A DNA stretch of 64,000 nucleotides from Megascapheus bottae (taxonomy: Eukaryota; Chordata; Mammalia; Rodentia; Geomyidae), in the NCBI GenBank assembly GCA_024803745.1, contig JANJXV010000010.1:31393525-31457524 (forward strand). Direction: 5' to 3'. A model generated the notes under the pieces. The model ran no database searches. It was not told where the DNA came from and saw only the letters and a list, made by a program, of their open reading frames with translations. Both the position numbers and the translations under genes were made by a program. Below, in pieces: positions 42,020-53,580 of this stretch; the stretch's first letter is position 1, and each line of letters begins with the position of its first letter.

Positions 42020-43158
42020 AGTGCTGATATAATATTCCTAAACATAGAATGTCCTATCTTTACTAAATTGCACTATGGACATTTGGTGTATTATATTACG
42101 AATTTTTCATGTTTTATGTAAGACCCTACTCCTGCCCTACATGAGGTCCTCAAGCCTTATTTCTCTACATCCAAAAGTAGTATACTTGTGTCTAGAAATG
42201 GTCCCTTCCATCATTCTTCTCTGATGCTAAGTTACCTGACCCTCAGGAAGGAGCCCTGTATGATTTGATCTATGCCACCATCTTCCCTACTATTCCAATG
42301 CATTATTTCTTGCCAATGGTTTCCCACTGCCCACATGGGGCTGGAGCTGTGCTGTCTTGTGGCAGAGTAGAAAGAATATCTCTTCTCTTCCACATAACTT
42401 GCATTCTCCCCAAAGGTACCCAGCCATGCTCGCCAGGACATATAAGAGTGGACCAGGCTGGTGTTGGAGTAAGCATTACATGCACAGAAAACAGGCACAG
42501 TATTCAGTGTCAGGGCTGTGGAAAAATATTAACACCAATCTATCTTTGATTATTCAAAGATAAACAGTCTCCAAGGAATTAAGATCATTGGGGAAGAAAA
42601 ATTATGTCTCATTTTTTCCCCCATCAATATAACACCTTTCTGGTAGTTATGTGGTTCCATGTGTGCCTTGTTCAGTGGGAGGCCCATTCTCCAACTGCCT
42701 GGAGAAAGATGGGTTCAGAGTTATTCACACAGGATACAATCTGAGAGGCAGAAACACTCCTTAGCTATGATGGGTATTGATGCCTTCTCAGGGCAGCACT
42801 GTGGAAGCATCCCTGTGCATCTACCTGAAGGACAGGCTCTTAAGATCTCTTCATTTTTCTGAAAGCATTAGTTAAAGAGGTCCTCTGAAAATAGCATCTA
42901 GCATCTGAGAATGGTGTTTGTACTAAAGGGAACATGGCTAAAACAGATCCTACTTAGGTTGAAAGTCCTACCTGCTAGGGTAACCAACTCTCGATTGTCT
43001 CAGAATAGCCCAGTGTCAAGCGTTGTACAAACTAGAAAACTAAGGCCATGGGACCTTCTGGTTTTAAATAATTACCAGCCCTGGAATTCCCACTTTTGGT
43101 GGGCTAACAAGTTATTTAGATGGTGGAGATATCGAGTATGGAGGAATTAGTTAAAACA
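42020..43158. other. Single-copy sequence, nothing recognised
   Basis: About 1.1 kb, repeat-free by eye. Several open frames of 60-90 codons overlap at 42230-42560 on both strands without splice support. Confidence 0.35.
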
Positions 43159-43167
43159 TGCTGAAAT

Positions 43168-43361
43168 TGGGCTTGGAGTTTGGCCCAGTGATAGAGTGCT
43201 CGCCTAGCATGCACAAAAACCTGGGTTCGATTTCTCAGTACCACATACATAGAAAAAGTCAAAAGTGGTGCTGTAGCTCAAGTGGTAGAATTCTAGCCTT
43301 GAGAAAGGACAGTACTCAGGCCCTGAGTTCAAGTTCCAGGACTGGCCAAAAAAGAAAAAAG
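43168..43361 (+). mobile_element. ID-like dimeric SINE (full length)
   Basis: Complete element, slightly diverged. (T/t)(g/t)ctgaaat repeats flank it (43159-43167, 43362-43370). Confidence 0.92.
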
Positions 43362-43439
43362 TTCTGAAATCATCTTGGGCTTAGAGACTAGCGCTCAGAT
43401 CCTCTTTTCTTGTTGTAAGGTCTGTAGGCTCTGGGAGAG

Positions 43440-43600
43440 GAATAGTTCATATGCTTCCCTGTGTTTCACTTTTCTCATCTGTAAAACCTGAATAGCAAAT
43501 GTGCCTTCCCTGCCTCACAGAATAACTGCAGGGATCAAATGTGATGTTTTTGCATAAGAATGCACTTTGTTAGCTTTGAGAATTGGGGCAGCTAATGTAG
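43440..43600 (+). repeat. MIR
   Basis: Forward MIR order: 'gtgtttcacttttctcatctgtaaaacctgaatag', 'ccctgcctcacagaataactgcagggatcaaatgtgatg', 'aagaatgcactttgttag'. Confidence 0.8.
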
Positions 43601-43703
43601 TCTCATTGTTCTGAGGCATTTGCCTGTTAATGATATGTGGGTTGGGTCTCTGTTATGATTTCTTCCATCTATTGTGATTTCTATTTCTCATCCTTGCATT
43701 CAG

Positions 43704-43753
43704 TTGGAGGTAAAGAGCCACATCCAATGCCTCAAATATGAACGTGAGACAGG
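43704..43753 (+). other. Exon-like segment, 50 bp
   Basis: Very strong acceptor: a pyrimidine tract ending tttctcatccttgcattcag at 43703. Donor GACAGG|GTAAGG with GT at 43754. Only one frame is open (phase 0 in), reading LEVKSHIQCLKYERET, a charged, helix-like peptide. The other two frames have stops. At 50 bases it would shift the frame if skipped. The peptide is not recognised. An internal GAG|GTAAAG could act as an earlier donor. Confidence 0.22.
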
Positions 43754-44239
43754 GTAAGGGAAAACTGGTGGGTTTCAGGGCCTGCTGGCACACCAACCTG
43801 TCACATGGTAGTGTCATCCCTTGTGCAGTCTATTGGCAGTTCTCTGATTTGTGGGTCTTTTCCTTTCTCATGAGAGGAAGGATGCATCTGAGGTGAAGGT
43901 GGACTGAAGATGAATTCCTTTCTGTCAGGCACAAAGCAAGCTTTTCTAAAGAGCAGTCAGAAAATGAGTCAAGAATGGCAAAAAGGAGAAAGGTTGCCTT
44001 TTTTCTTCCCTTGTATTCTTCATCTTTTTTTTTATTTTTTATTTTTTCCATTTTGTAAGAGCTCAATTTAGTGAAATGGGCCTTTAATGGGATGCGTTTT
44101 AAATGAGACACTCTGTGGAACACAAAACACGATGGGCAATGTGAATTGCTTTTTGTGTTCGGAGTTTTTGGTGCCCACATTTGCCTGACTGCAGTTCACT
44201 ACTTGAGAGACAGAGAGGAATAGAATGGAAACTGCTGTA
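43754..44239. other. Single-copy sequence
   Basis: Repeat-free by eye, with an A/T run on the plus strand at 44023-44050. Confidence 0.4.
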
Positions 44240-44800
44240 GGCACTACAGAGGGCCCATTATCTCAAAATAATTCTTCCCTTTTAGAAAGTCACCGCAGCA
44301 AGGCTGGGGGCAGAGAGCAGATGTGGCTCCTACTCAAGAATACTTAGAACCCAAACCAGAAACTCAAGCCATGGGAATAGCTGACAGTCAGGACAAAAGG
44401 CCACCGTTAACACGGTTGGTACTGAGCAATCGCATCTAGCTCTTCAAAATGCAAATGCTGTTTGTTCTTTGATACACAAAAGCCCTGATTTTCCCTTCAA
44501 CGCAGCTCACGCTATTAAAATAGCATGTCCTGTGTGGAGTTGCCGCACATTCTTTCCATTTTTTTTCCCCGCTTTATGAGTCAGAGTGCAGATTCTCGAC
44601 AAGGCCAAAAAGAAAGAAAGCCATCTAATTTACATGGGCACAGAGTGCCCACATCTGGATGGAGTTAGGGTGAGTGGGAATTACTTGCAGCATTTAAATA
44701 TAGGCATGCAGGGACTTCTTTCTTTTGACCATATGAGGCATTCACATGTAATTTCATGAAAGCAAAACCTAAAAGTCTATTTATTAAAAGGAGCTGTTGC
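44240..44800. promoter_or_regulatory. Candidate conserved non-coding element
   Basis: Repeat-free block with scattered retained CpGs (unusual for the neighbourhood), a perfect AP-1 type core (tgagtca, in gctttatgagtcagagtg near 44576), AT-rich homeodomain-type motifs (ctattaaaatagcatg, catgtaatttcatga) and a MEF2-like ctatttatta near 44778. The word composition resembles deeply conserved enhancers. No comparison could be made, so this is an inference. Confidence 0.25.
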
Positions 44801-46405
44801 TAGTTTGATTCAAGTATTACAGAAACTGACTACCTCCTCCCAACCCCCATGCCAACTTACAAGAACTGGCCCAAACCTAGAGGATGACAATTAATGGTAT
44901 GAAGCCCCAAGTGCTCTGATGCCCAGAATGATAGAGACTACTCAATGCATGCTAAAGCCCATCATGTTTGTGCCAAACGGCTGGCAGGATGTGAGATTTG
45001 TCCCAGCTGGAGCTCTCAAGAATGGTCGTGCACTGTAGATGACAGAAGAAGCCGGATGAAAACCATTGATCCTGTGAGGTAGATGTTAGATGGATGCTGT
45101 AGGCTTGAAAACTAGCACTGACTGACATGGTTCCAGTTCAAATAAATGTGAGGAAAGAAGATGAATAATGGATACTAGGCACCAGGAAAGAAAATATAAA
45201 TAGCTGCTATGGGAACCAGGAAGATTAGGGGAAAGACAAATGTCTGCTTTCTGAAGCTACAGGCTCAACAATATCTCATCACTGGCACTAAGGAAGAGCT
45301 ATGTGTATGTTCCAATTCAGCAGATCCTTTCATTGATGTGTAGATGGTAGTGTTATTGCTAAAGAGCTTAGTGAAGAAGGTAAGTATAGCAGATTATATT
45401 GTTAGAGGTAACCAAGCAAAAAATAAATACTGATTTAAGGAATTGTCTCAAAATAACTCACAGAATACCAAGAGTATACCAGCCTTGTGCCTTTGCACAT
45501 GACGTCCAATAAAAATTTAAACATCTGTCCTTGACTTCTATATCCTTCTCTGGGTTCCCTGATGTAGTATGATAATAATGTCTTTGCCATTGGTTCTATC
45601 AGAATTCCTCTCAGGATAGCTATCTAACTTTAATTAGGAAAAGCACTTGAGAGGCTTTTAATGGTAAAAGAAAAATTGAGAGTACTTAGGCAGGGCCAAA
45701 GGACAGTGAAGAGAAGGTGCATTGTTTTGGCTTGGATATAATCTGGAAAATGTGAGTGTATGGTGAAGGAGAAGAAAGAGTAGGTCAGGAAGAAAAGTAG
45801 ATGATGCAATTGGAAATGTCCCAGCACTATGGTTGCTGGAACATAGAAATGCTTCCAATGATACATATGTTCATAATTAAGTTTAAAGTTTCTTTGGGTG
45901 TTATAATGTGGATCTTGTCTCCCTATGGCTGTAATTTCAGAAAAAATACATGTGTATAAATTAACTTGCATGATTGATTTTCATAGTGTGTTTCAAAAAA
46001 TAGTAAATTGGGAGGTAATGCATTAGCTAAAAAAAAAAACCCCAAAATTCAGAGGCAGCAATATAGTAAGGGCTGCTAGATGATTCTCAACATCCATTTT
46101 TTTCTCTTACCTACCACAAAAGACCTTCAGAGTTTTATCTGGGAATATTATATATATTCAGTTCTAAGATTATTAAAATGTAATGTATAAGCATGTGGTT
46201 TAAGATGGCTAATGAATGTGGTAGAAATTATATGTCTTACTTCTAAGTTGTGTCTTAAAGAGAATAAATACACTTTTTTTTGCCACTCTTCCCATTTTCA
46301 CTGGCTAACAAATGATTCAAGAGCTGGAATATCCAACTTTGACCCATGTATGGAATTCACATCTTATCAGCAGTAGATTATCAGCATCTAAACTGGTCTT
46401 TTTTT
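44801..46405. other. Single-copy sequence, nothing recognised
   Basis: About 1.6 kb. A GAAGAAG|GTAAGTATAG donor with acceptor-like ttccaattcag upstream (45320-45379) has stops in all frames, so it could only be a non-coding exon. No repeats recognised. Confidence 0.35.
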
Positions 46406-46410
46406 TTTTT

Positions 46411-46421
46411 GAGAGAGAGAG

Positions 46422-46496
<75 letters not shown>

Positions 46497-46497
46497 A
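46411..46497. repeat. (GA)n microsatellite
   Basis: About 32 perfect GA units from 46431, preceded by T10 and an irregular start. Confidence 0.97.
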
Positions 46498-46649
46498 GAA
46501 ATCTGAAATGCCATTAATCGCAAAGGATGATTCTTTTTATACCACAAGAAAAATATACATAGTCAATTAAACAGCAAGACAATGCTAAAATGCCATGATT
46601 AGAAGATGCATCTTGTTATCTCAAACTTGTTTAGAAATGAAATTTATGG

Positions 46650-46859
46650 GTTGAGAATTTGGCCTAGTTGTACAGTACTTGCCTAGCATGCACAAAAACC
46701 CGGGTTCAATTCCTTGGTACCACATACATAGAAAAAAGCTGGAAGTGGTGCTGAGGCTCAAGTGGCAGAGCTCTAGCCTTGAGAAAGTCCAAGGACAGTG
46801 CTCAGGCCCTGAGCTCAAGCCCAGGACTGGCAAAAAATAAAAAATAAAAATAAATAAAA
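46650..46859 (+). mobile_element. ID-like dimeric SINE (full length)
   Basis: Complete element with a tail in which A runs alternate with TAAA. Perfect 17-bp target duplication agaaatgaaatttatgg (46633-46649, 46860-46876). Confidence 0.97.
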
Positions 46860-46876
46860 AGAAATGAAATTTATGG

Positions 46877-47769
46877 AGACCTAATAAATTATCTTGTTTA
46901 AGCTACCAAACAGAGTTTTGTTCAACACAGTAGTGTATGCATCTCCCATTTAAACACAGCATTATTTATCAGAAGTGAGGTGCTTCAGGGTAAATCCCCA
47001 AATAAGCGACAAAGAAAAACATTGAGTGTTGGGAGTCTGATGAGTCTTGTTGTGTCTTGGCAAAATATTCAGAAAACATGTTTCCGAATGAAACTTTGAA
47101 AGGTAGACTGCACAATGCCAGAAGTAGAAACTTCAAGGAAACTAGTTAGCAAAACAGAATGCCTCTGTATTCCAGAAACTTCCTGTTGATCTTAAATTGG
47201 CGACATAAAGCTAGTCATAAAAAGGTGACTTCTAGTCTAAAACGGGTCACTGTAGCAGATAATAGTGTCATAGCCCTTAGAATTCTCCTTTACTTCCAAA
47301 TAAAACTTCTGAATCCAAACACAGCAGCAGAAGCTAAAATCAGATTAAGGGTATTGCTTTTCCTTATTGTTTCAGATGGTCCAAAGGAAGCCACAATGAA
47401 TGTGGTGTGTGTGTGTGTAAGAGTGAGAGAGTGTGAGCACAAAGACCAGTTAATTGTAAGATCCCTATTTGAATGTGTTCTTGGGTGATTGTTTACACAT
47501 ACACAGAACCAACTGGTACTAAATAGCCAGAAGACCCAAAAAATTATTTTTGAGGAGGCTCTTCTGATGTGACAAGTCAGAATAAAGGAAGAAGAACTTC
47601 TCAGCAAGATTAAATCAAGAATATTTGATTATCTCACACTCAAAGAAGGGGGCTTTGGTAATTATTATGAAGCAGCGCTGGTGTGGTTCTTCCTTTTTCC
47701 TTTGGGAGTTTAATCAGAGTTCATTGTTTCTACTTCATCCCAGTAGACTGTGTGCGTATGAAATCGCGT

Positions 47770-47770
<1 letters not shown>
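46877..47770. other. Single-copy sequence, nothing recognised
   Basis: Short GT stretch near 47405. No exon pair or repeat recognised. Confidence 0.4.

Positions 47771-47822
<52 letters not shown>
47771..47822. repeat. (AC)n microsatellite
   Basis: About 25 AC units with one tat interruption. Confidence 0.96.
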
Positions 47823-48672
47823 AGAGCATATACCTAGAAGTGGCCTGTAACTTTTCCACAGCCTCTCAGGAGCCATATTTTGGTTTGATGAAAAAGACAG
47901 CTTCTCATGGAAGAGCCCAGATGTGGAGCTGGATCTAGTAACTATATAGAATATTGTGTTGCCTCCTTTAGGATGGAGCAAGAATGTTCCTTTACTCAGA
48001 AGGGCGTGAATGGATATTTGGGTGGCTGGAAAGAGTCTATGATAGAAACTGTTGGTTGCTTTTCCACCTCCATTTTCCCTTTCCTTTGCTCAAAGGATTT
48101 TTGTCAAGCACACTGATTCCAATCTTCTTTTGCAGCAAGTCGTGCAATGCAATAAGTCTCTAAGGTTGAGTATGAGCACAAATGATGCCTGCTTCTTCCA
48201 CACTGTTTCTTTAGACCATGGGTGTGGAATCTTGTTCCTCCTTTCCTGCTGCCTGGGACACAGATGTCACTGTGAGCACTAGCTCAATCACGTCAAACCC
48301 AGGCATGAAAGCTGTGCATGGAAGAATGGCTATACCTTCCTTGTTCTGGAGACCTCTGAACCATTACTTGAGAGAGATTGAATTTAAGATACTACTTTGT
48401 TGGGCCTCTTTCTTACAGCAGCTTAGGCTGGCTTTGGCCCAACCCCACCTAAGTACTAGCTAATATAAGCATGCTAAGCACTAGCTATAAGCATGCCTAA
48501 CTCACAGGAATCTTGCAGAGTTTCTCAGGGATCCAAACCAAGCCTCTCTCTATATCTCAAGGAGCAGATGAGGAAAGGAGATAATATCTCGATTGATGTG
48601 GGCCATGTAGTTCCCAGAACAGACTAGAAAAATCCTAGACAGGAAGTAGAGAAGCTAATATTGCCTCCGCAG
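47823..48672. other. Single-copy sequence with a local near-duplication
   Basis: 'ctagcta(ata)taagcatgc' occurs twice in tandem near 48455-48500. No other element recognised. Confidence 0.4.
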
Positions 48673-48731
48673 CTGTTGTCCTGAAATCTGGCCAAGAGGC
48701 AGTGGGAGCCTCACTCTGTCCAAAAATGTGG
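48673..48731 (+). other. Weak exon-like segment, 59 bp
   Basis: Acceptor-like ttgcctccgcag (48672) with a short pyrimidine tract; strong donor AATGTGG|GTAAGTTT (GT at 48732). Open in two frames (one contains VVLKSGQEAVGASL). The weak acceptor makes it a poor candidate. Confidence 0.12.
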
Positions 48732-48877
48732 GTAAGTTTTATAAGTGAAATGTTATCAGGCTCCTTTACTGACATTATTGCCTATAAGCCAATATTTTAT
48801 TGCTGTCAGAGAAATCTGACAGAGGCCAAAACACCTCTTTTCCCAGACAGATAGAAAATGATCCAATAGCCACTTCT

Positions 48878-49101
48878 TTGTGCCTGTACTGGGGCTTAAA
48901 CTCAGGGCTTGGGCACTGTCCCTTAGTTTTTCCATTCAACGCTGGTACTCTACTCCCTGAGTCACAGCTCTACTTTTGACTTTTTGGTGGTTGATTGGAT
49001 AAGAGTGCCGTGGGTACTCTTTCTGGGCTAGTTTTGAGCCACAATCCTCAGATCTGAGCCTCTTGAGAGGCTAGAATTAAAGGTATGAGCCACCAGGACC
49101 C
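48878..49101 (-). mobile_element. B1-ID composite SINE
   Basis: Reverse body (tggggcttaaactcagggcttgggcactgtc), linker (ttggtggttgattggataagag) and B1 head (ttgagaggctagaattaaaggtatgagccaccagg). Atccaat flanks both sides. Confidence 0.85.
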
Positions 49102-49750
49102 AACTATCCAATTGTTTTTAATTGAAGAGGAGTTCACAATATTTTTTTTTGAAATTGTCAGTCACTGGATTAAACTGGGAAAGTTCTATTATGGGTTTCT
49201 TGAGATTTCTTTCAAAGCAATAGTTAGCATATGTTGGGATTCTGGGAGGAATCGCTCAGTGTAAGTCATTGGATTCTCTGCTAGCCACAGCTGAAAAGAA
49301 AAGAAATCTTTGCTACCTCAACTCAGGCTATGGAGAAAGTATTGCTAAGGACTCTTAAAGCAGTCAAATAAATTGATTGTCTAATGAGTGCTGATCTGTT
49401 TGCTTATGATTAACTTACAAACAGAAAGTGAATATTACATATTCACATGAGCCTTAACCAGTCACCTGCTTCTCGTTCATAGAAAACTGAAATGGCTTGT
49501 TAGGGGAATCGGTGAGACTGGGTTATGTGGTCTCTTGAAATCCAAACCATTTACTTTTGAGCACATTGGTGATATAATGGTGAACATAGCTGCCTTCCAA
49601 ACCATTTACTTTCTTTGGTAAGTCTTCTGGGAACCATGTCAGAATATAGATAAGTATTATCTGGAGGTTCCACGTGGATTACATAAGAAACTCTTGAGTT
49701 GGACTTTTGTAATATCCATCCCTCTATTGAGGATAGGTGGCCATTCACTC
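49102..49750. other. Single-copy sequence
   Basis: 'ccaaaccatttactttt' occurs twice (49542 and 49597). No element recognised. Confidence 0.4.
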
Positions 49751-49754
49751 ATGG

Positions 49755-49870
49755 AACAATATTTATAGAGATCCAGTATGAGTCAAGTGCCATTGTAGAG
49801 ACTGAAAATAGAGCAGCATGAAGCTGACAAAACAATGTCTCCCCCTTTGGAACTTACATGTCAACAAAGA
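49755..49870 (+). repeat. L2/MIR-type ancient repeat fragment
   Basis: 'caatatttatagagatccagtatgagtcaagtgccattg..gactgaaaatagagcagcatgaagctgacaaaacaatgtctccccctttggaacttaca' follows the common mammalian relic 'tactatgtgccaggcactg..aacaaaacagac..cctgccctcatggagcttaca'. Confidence 0.6.
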
Positions 49871-50220
49871 CAACAAATTATATTAAAAATATGTTAAAAT
49901 ACAACAGAAAAAACAGGTATGGAGTATGGAAGCACTTAATTGGAAGAAGTGGTGACTTTTTAAGTTGGGCAGTCATGGCTAATAATTACTGAAAGCCTTG
50001 AAAGAAGACAGTGGACCACAAATTTTAGTGACCTGTCACGTGGACCTGAGAAAAGCCAGTTCTCTCTCTCTCTCCCACACGATATCTCTCTCTTTCCCAC
50101 TTCCCTCCCACATCCATTTCTTCTTCTTCTTTCTGCCTTTCTCTCATCAAGATGTTCCTTTCCTTTGTTCTATTTCAGTTAGAAATAGGTTAATGACCTA
50201 TATTGGGTGGTGGATGTTCT
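49871..50220. other. Single-copy sequence with short CT runs
   Basis: Pyrimidine-rich at 50058-50150. Nothing else recognised. Confidence 0.4.
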
Positions 50221-50224
50221 GAGA

Positions 50225-50435
50225 GCTCTTACATTTATTTCATCTAAGCCTCACAACTGTGGTAGCATGTGGCGATAGTATTATAAATTGGGGCACATAG
50301 ATGTTAAAGAACGCACTGATAATAACATAGATAGTAGAGGTCAGGGATAGAATTTGAACTCAAAGAATCTGGGCCTCAAGATTTCAGAATCAGAACCATA
50401 TTATGATCTTAGTCATAATGCTATCACATGCCCAA
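50225..50435 (-). repeat. MIR
   Basis: Reverse MIR order: 'ctcttacatttatttcatctaagcctcacaactgtggtagc', 'attataaattggggcacatagatgttaaag', 'gatagtagaggtcagggatagaatttgaactc'. Confidence 0.75.
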
Positions 50436-51555
50436 CCAGTTTGCTATGGGTAGGACATATGTCTGCAGTATTGTTTCAGAAGATCAGACCTATTGCTGTG
50501 TCTTCTAAGAATCAGGCCCATATTTGGTGAGTGACTCTAAGTAACGAGCCAGAGAGTGGAGGTGGATCTTCCATAAACAAGAACAACTGCTGAAAGGAGA
50601 AATATCCTCTGTTTTCTTTAGAACGAGACATCCAAGTTACATGGGAATACACCACATGATTTTTGTGAATTGAAGTCAGTTTGGCACCAACAGAAATAAC
50701 CTTCAGAACAAAGTTTGTATACAGTATGTTCTTAAGGAAACCACAGTTAGAATGTCGAATAAACTGTTAAAGCTCGACCCTTCTGGAGTTGTATTAGCTG
50801 TCTTTGGGTGGGGATTGCAAATTGTTTCGTTTATAAGCTTTGTACATCAAAAGCTAGATCTGCTTACACTTTAAAAACCAAAAGGAGGAGGAAGACTTAT
50901 TTTTAGCTATCTGAAATTTAAACCAAACCCAACATTGACATATGGAGTTCTCAGCCTGCACCATGTCAGAAAATTTCTCAGAGATGACATTAAACAACAG
51001 TATATTATTGCAGCTGTAGGAAGCCAGTTGAGGTCCTTCTGTCATAACTCGATTTAATAGCTCTTGGGCCACTGAGCTAAAGAAAATGGATTTCTCAGAG
51101 TTGGAATAGGCTGGCTGCGATTAGGATCATCTGTGGAAATGGAGTTCAGTCCCATGAGAAGAAGGATATCATCATATGTAGAACAGACATTCTTAGTGCT
51201 TAGGGTGAGTTAGTTGGCTGGCTAAGGGACAACTTCTTGCATTCAATTTGTGAGAGAAAGCATTACATTTCAGTTTTATGTGTGAGTGCATTGCAGATGC
51301 TATACTTCTTCATTTGTAGATACGTTCAAAAATGTATATTAATCTTAAAATATCCATCAGAAATTCCTAACCTCAAAAATAAAATAATCACACAACAATT
51401 TTGGGTATACCTCTTTGCTACAATAGATAAGTATTGAATAAATGTGTATAGATCAATATTAATACAGATTTTGTTCACTTTACCAAAAATAGAATGAAAC
51501 TACTCATCTGATTGGAGAACTTGCCTTTTTATTTGGATGTTTTTCAATATGATTA
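50436..51555. other. Single-copy sequence, nothing recognised
   Basis: AT-rich. A GTGAGTTAG donor-like site at about 51205 lacks an acceptor at a sensible distance. Confidence 0.35.
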
Positions 51556-51557
51556 TC

Positions 51558-51625
51558 TAGCTATCTATCTACCTATCTTTCATCTCTCCATCTATGTATC
51601 TATGCATAATCTATTATCTATCCAC
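51558..51625. repeat. Degenerate (TATC)n repeat
   Basis: Tatctagctatctatctacctatctttcatc.. and similar imperfect units. Confidence 0.85.
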
Positions 51626-51629
51626 TTGT

Positions 51630-51695
51630 CTACATAGGGTTTTGCTACATAGCCCAAGCTGGCCTCAAACTCATGATTCTTCTACCTCAGCTATT
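51630..51695 (-). mobile_element. B1 fragment
   Basis: 'agggttttgctacatagcccaagctggcctcaaactcatgattcttctacctcagc' is reverse B1 core, truncated. Confidence 0.8.
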
Positions 51696-51812
51696 CATTA
51701 ATGAATGTTTTATTTAGAATTGTCTATATTATTAATATTTTAACACTAGTACTTTTATTTGCATTCCCTTTATCTCACTCATATTCTATGCTTCATTTAG
51801 CTGATATCTTAG

Positions 51813-52352
51813 TGTAACAGGCTCCCCCCAAATCAGCATACTTTAATCCTTAGAATCTCTGAATATATTAAATTATATGACAAGGAGAATTTTGCAGAGG
51901 GAATTAAAGTTACTAATATTTAGATAGGAAAGTTTTTTTGAATTATTATGCATGCAGTGTAATTGCTCTGATGTTCACAATGGGAGAAAGAAGTGGAACA
52001 GCACAGAGAGGAACATAGAAAAGACTGTCCTCTCTGTTGAAGGCTTTGCAGAGAAAGAATGGGGGCAAGGAAACATTGAGAGTTTTAACAGCTGATAATG
52101 GTCCTCAGATAAAAACTATGGAGAAAACAGGGAGCTAAGCCCCACAGTCAAAAAGAAACTAGGAATTTTTCTCCCCTATAAGCTCCATAGGATAATGCTA
52201 ATACCTTGATTTTAGCTTGATGAAGTGACAAGGCAGAGAATTCCAAGATATCTACTGAAATTGGGGTCCTACAGAACTTTAAGATGACTAATTAGTGTTC
52301 AAGTCTCTAAGTCTGTGATAATGTAGTAAAATATCAATAGAAAACTAATACA
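51813..52352 (+). mobile_element. Ancient LTR-like interspersed repeat
   Basis: Starts tgtaacaggctccccccaaat and ends 'ctaagtctgtgataatgtagtaaaatatcaatagaaaactaatacac'. Inner blocks such as 'accttgattttagc' and 'gaactttaagatgac' are typical of an old mammalian LTR-type repeat. TG..CA-like ends. No internal retroviral coding sequence is present. The family is not named with confidence. Confidence 0.42.
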
Positions 52353-52645
52353 CATAACATCTAAGATATTTTAGATCACCAATTAAAGTGCAATTAACAA
52401 TAGATACTCGAATGCACACATTTGAGTGATTCTTTAGAATCGTTTTATTTAAAGATTAGTGGTTATGAATTTTTTAGGCGTTTGTTGGGAAGAACATTGT
52501 CAGATTTTTGGAGCCTTATTTTCTGGTGGGGAATAAAACAAAATGATAGAAGAAGGCTGCCTTCCCCTGCCTCTCACCTTTCAGCTATGGGTTTTGGCTG
52601 TTTGGTTTCCTTAGTGTGTACAGTATAACTCTTTCTTCTTTTCAG
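52353..52645. other. Single-copy sequence
   Basis: Ends in the strong polypyrimidine tract ataactctttcttcttttcag of the next segment. Confidence 0.4.
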
Positions 52646-53310
52646 CTGGCAATAGGAGCCTTTGCGTTTTCTCTGAAGACTGTAATATTTACTGCATTAG
52701 TGGAATAATGGCCAACCAAGAGCTGTTTGAGACGACCTCTTTGGTGAAGTAGCTCCCTAAGTTTGGAGTATTCAGATCAGCCTTGGGACTGAAAAGGAAT
52801 TTGCTTTGCTCTTCAAATACCACTTGTACTGGAATTAGGGACGGGTAGGGGGTGGGCCAAATATCCATTACTGGGCAAACAACTTGAAGTATGTTTATTT
52901 TATGGGGTTCTCTCCATATGCATTAGTCAGAGTTGGTCAGAGGCTAACTGCCTTTTATGAACATCAAGGGTTGCTATACATAAATACATTTGACCACATC
53001 AGAACTCAGAATTGTATATTGAGGGGCAACTAATGTGAGTGAAAGAGTTAGAAAAAAATGCGATCCCAGGTGTCTGGTGTACCTAAGCTATGTTGTCAGC
53101 TTTAAGCCAGCTCTTGTCCTTCATGCTCACGGTGACTTAAGTTTAAAACAACATTAGGTTTCAGATAACATACTTAACATTTGGACTGGTTATTCTTTTC
53201 AGGAGCTGCATACAGATCACATTTTGTTTCTTGATTCCATATAGATGGTCAGGCTTTAAGATAACTCAGCTCACATTCATATCTGAAATAAAGAAAAACC
53301 AATATAGAAT
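52646..53310 (+). other. Possible terminal coding exon with polyadenylation signal
   Basis: Very strong acceptor ending ctctttcttcttttcag at 52645. In the phase-1 frame, 34 codons are open to a TAG at 52750-52752. The peptide begins GNRSLCVFSEDCNIYC, with three closely spaced Cys, and ends ELFETTSLVK. Frame 0 stops after 20 codons. An AATAAA lies at 53287-53292, about 535 bases after the stop, with no recognised repeat in between. The phase matches the 36488, 59782 and 5456 segments, but no chain of exons can be shown. Not recognised; may be chance. Confidence 0.22.
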
Positions 53311-53549
53311 GCAGTCACATTAGGAAATGATGCCCTTTTGGCACTGTGTCCATGTATGAAAATATCACAATGAGTCCCCATCATATTACAAATGTGTTAA
53401 AAAATAATAATGACAAAGAAATTATGCCCTTTACAAAAGAACTCCAGCCTATGTGCTTTCAAATGTGGAAAGTCTCAGGAATATGACATCACAATTTATA
53501 TAAGCCAGAATTGTATTCAAAAGCATACATTAAGGGGTTCTTTATTTCT
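53311..53549. other. Single-copy sequence
   Basis: Nothing recognised. Confidence 0.35.
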
Positions 53550-53580
53550 CTCTCTCTCTCTCTCTTTCTCTCTCCCCCCA
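53550..53580. repeat. (TC)n short microsatellite
   Basis: About 12 TC units, then tttctctctcccccc. Confidence 0.9.

Noticed and set aside
45320..45379. Plus-strand segment with strong donor AAGAAG|GTAAGTAT
   Set aside because: All three frames contain stops and the acceptor is mediocre; at most a non-coding exon.
48673..48731. 59-bp exon-like segment listed at low confidence
   Set aside because: The acceptor tract is short; not raised to a finding.
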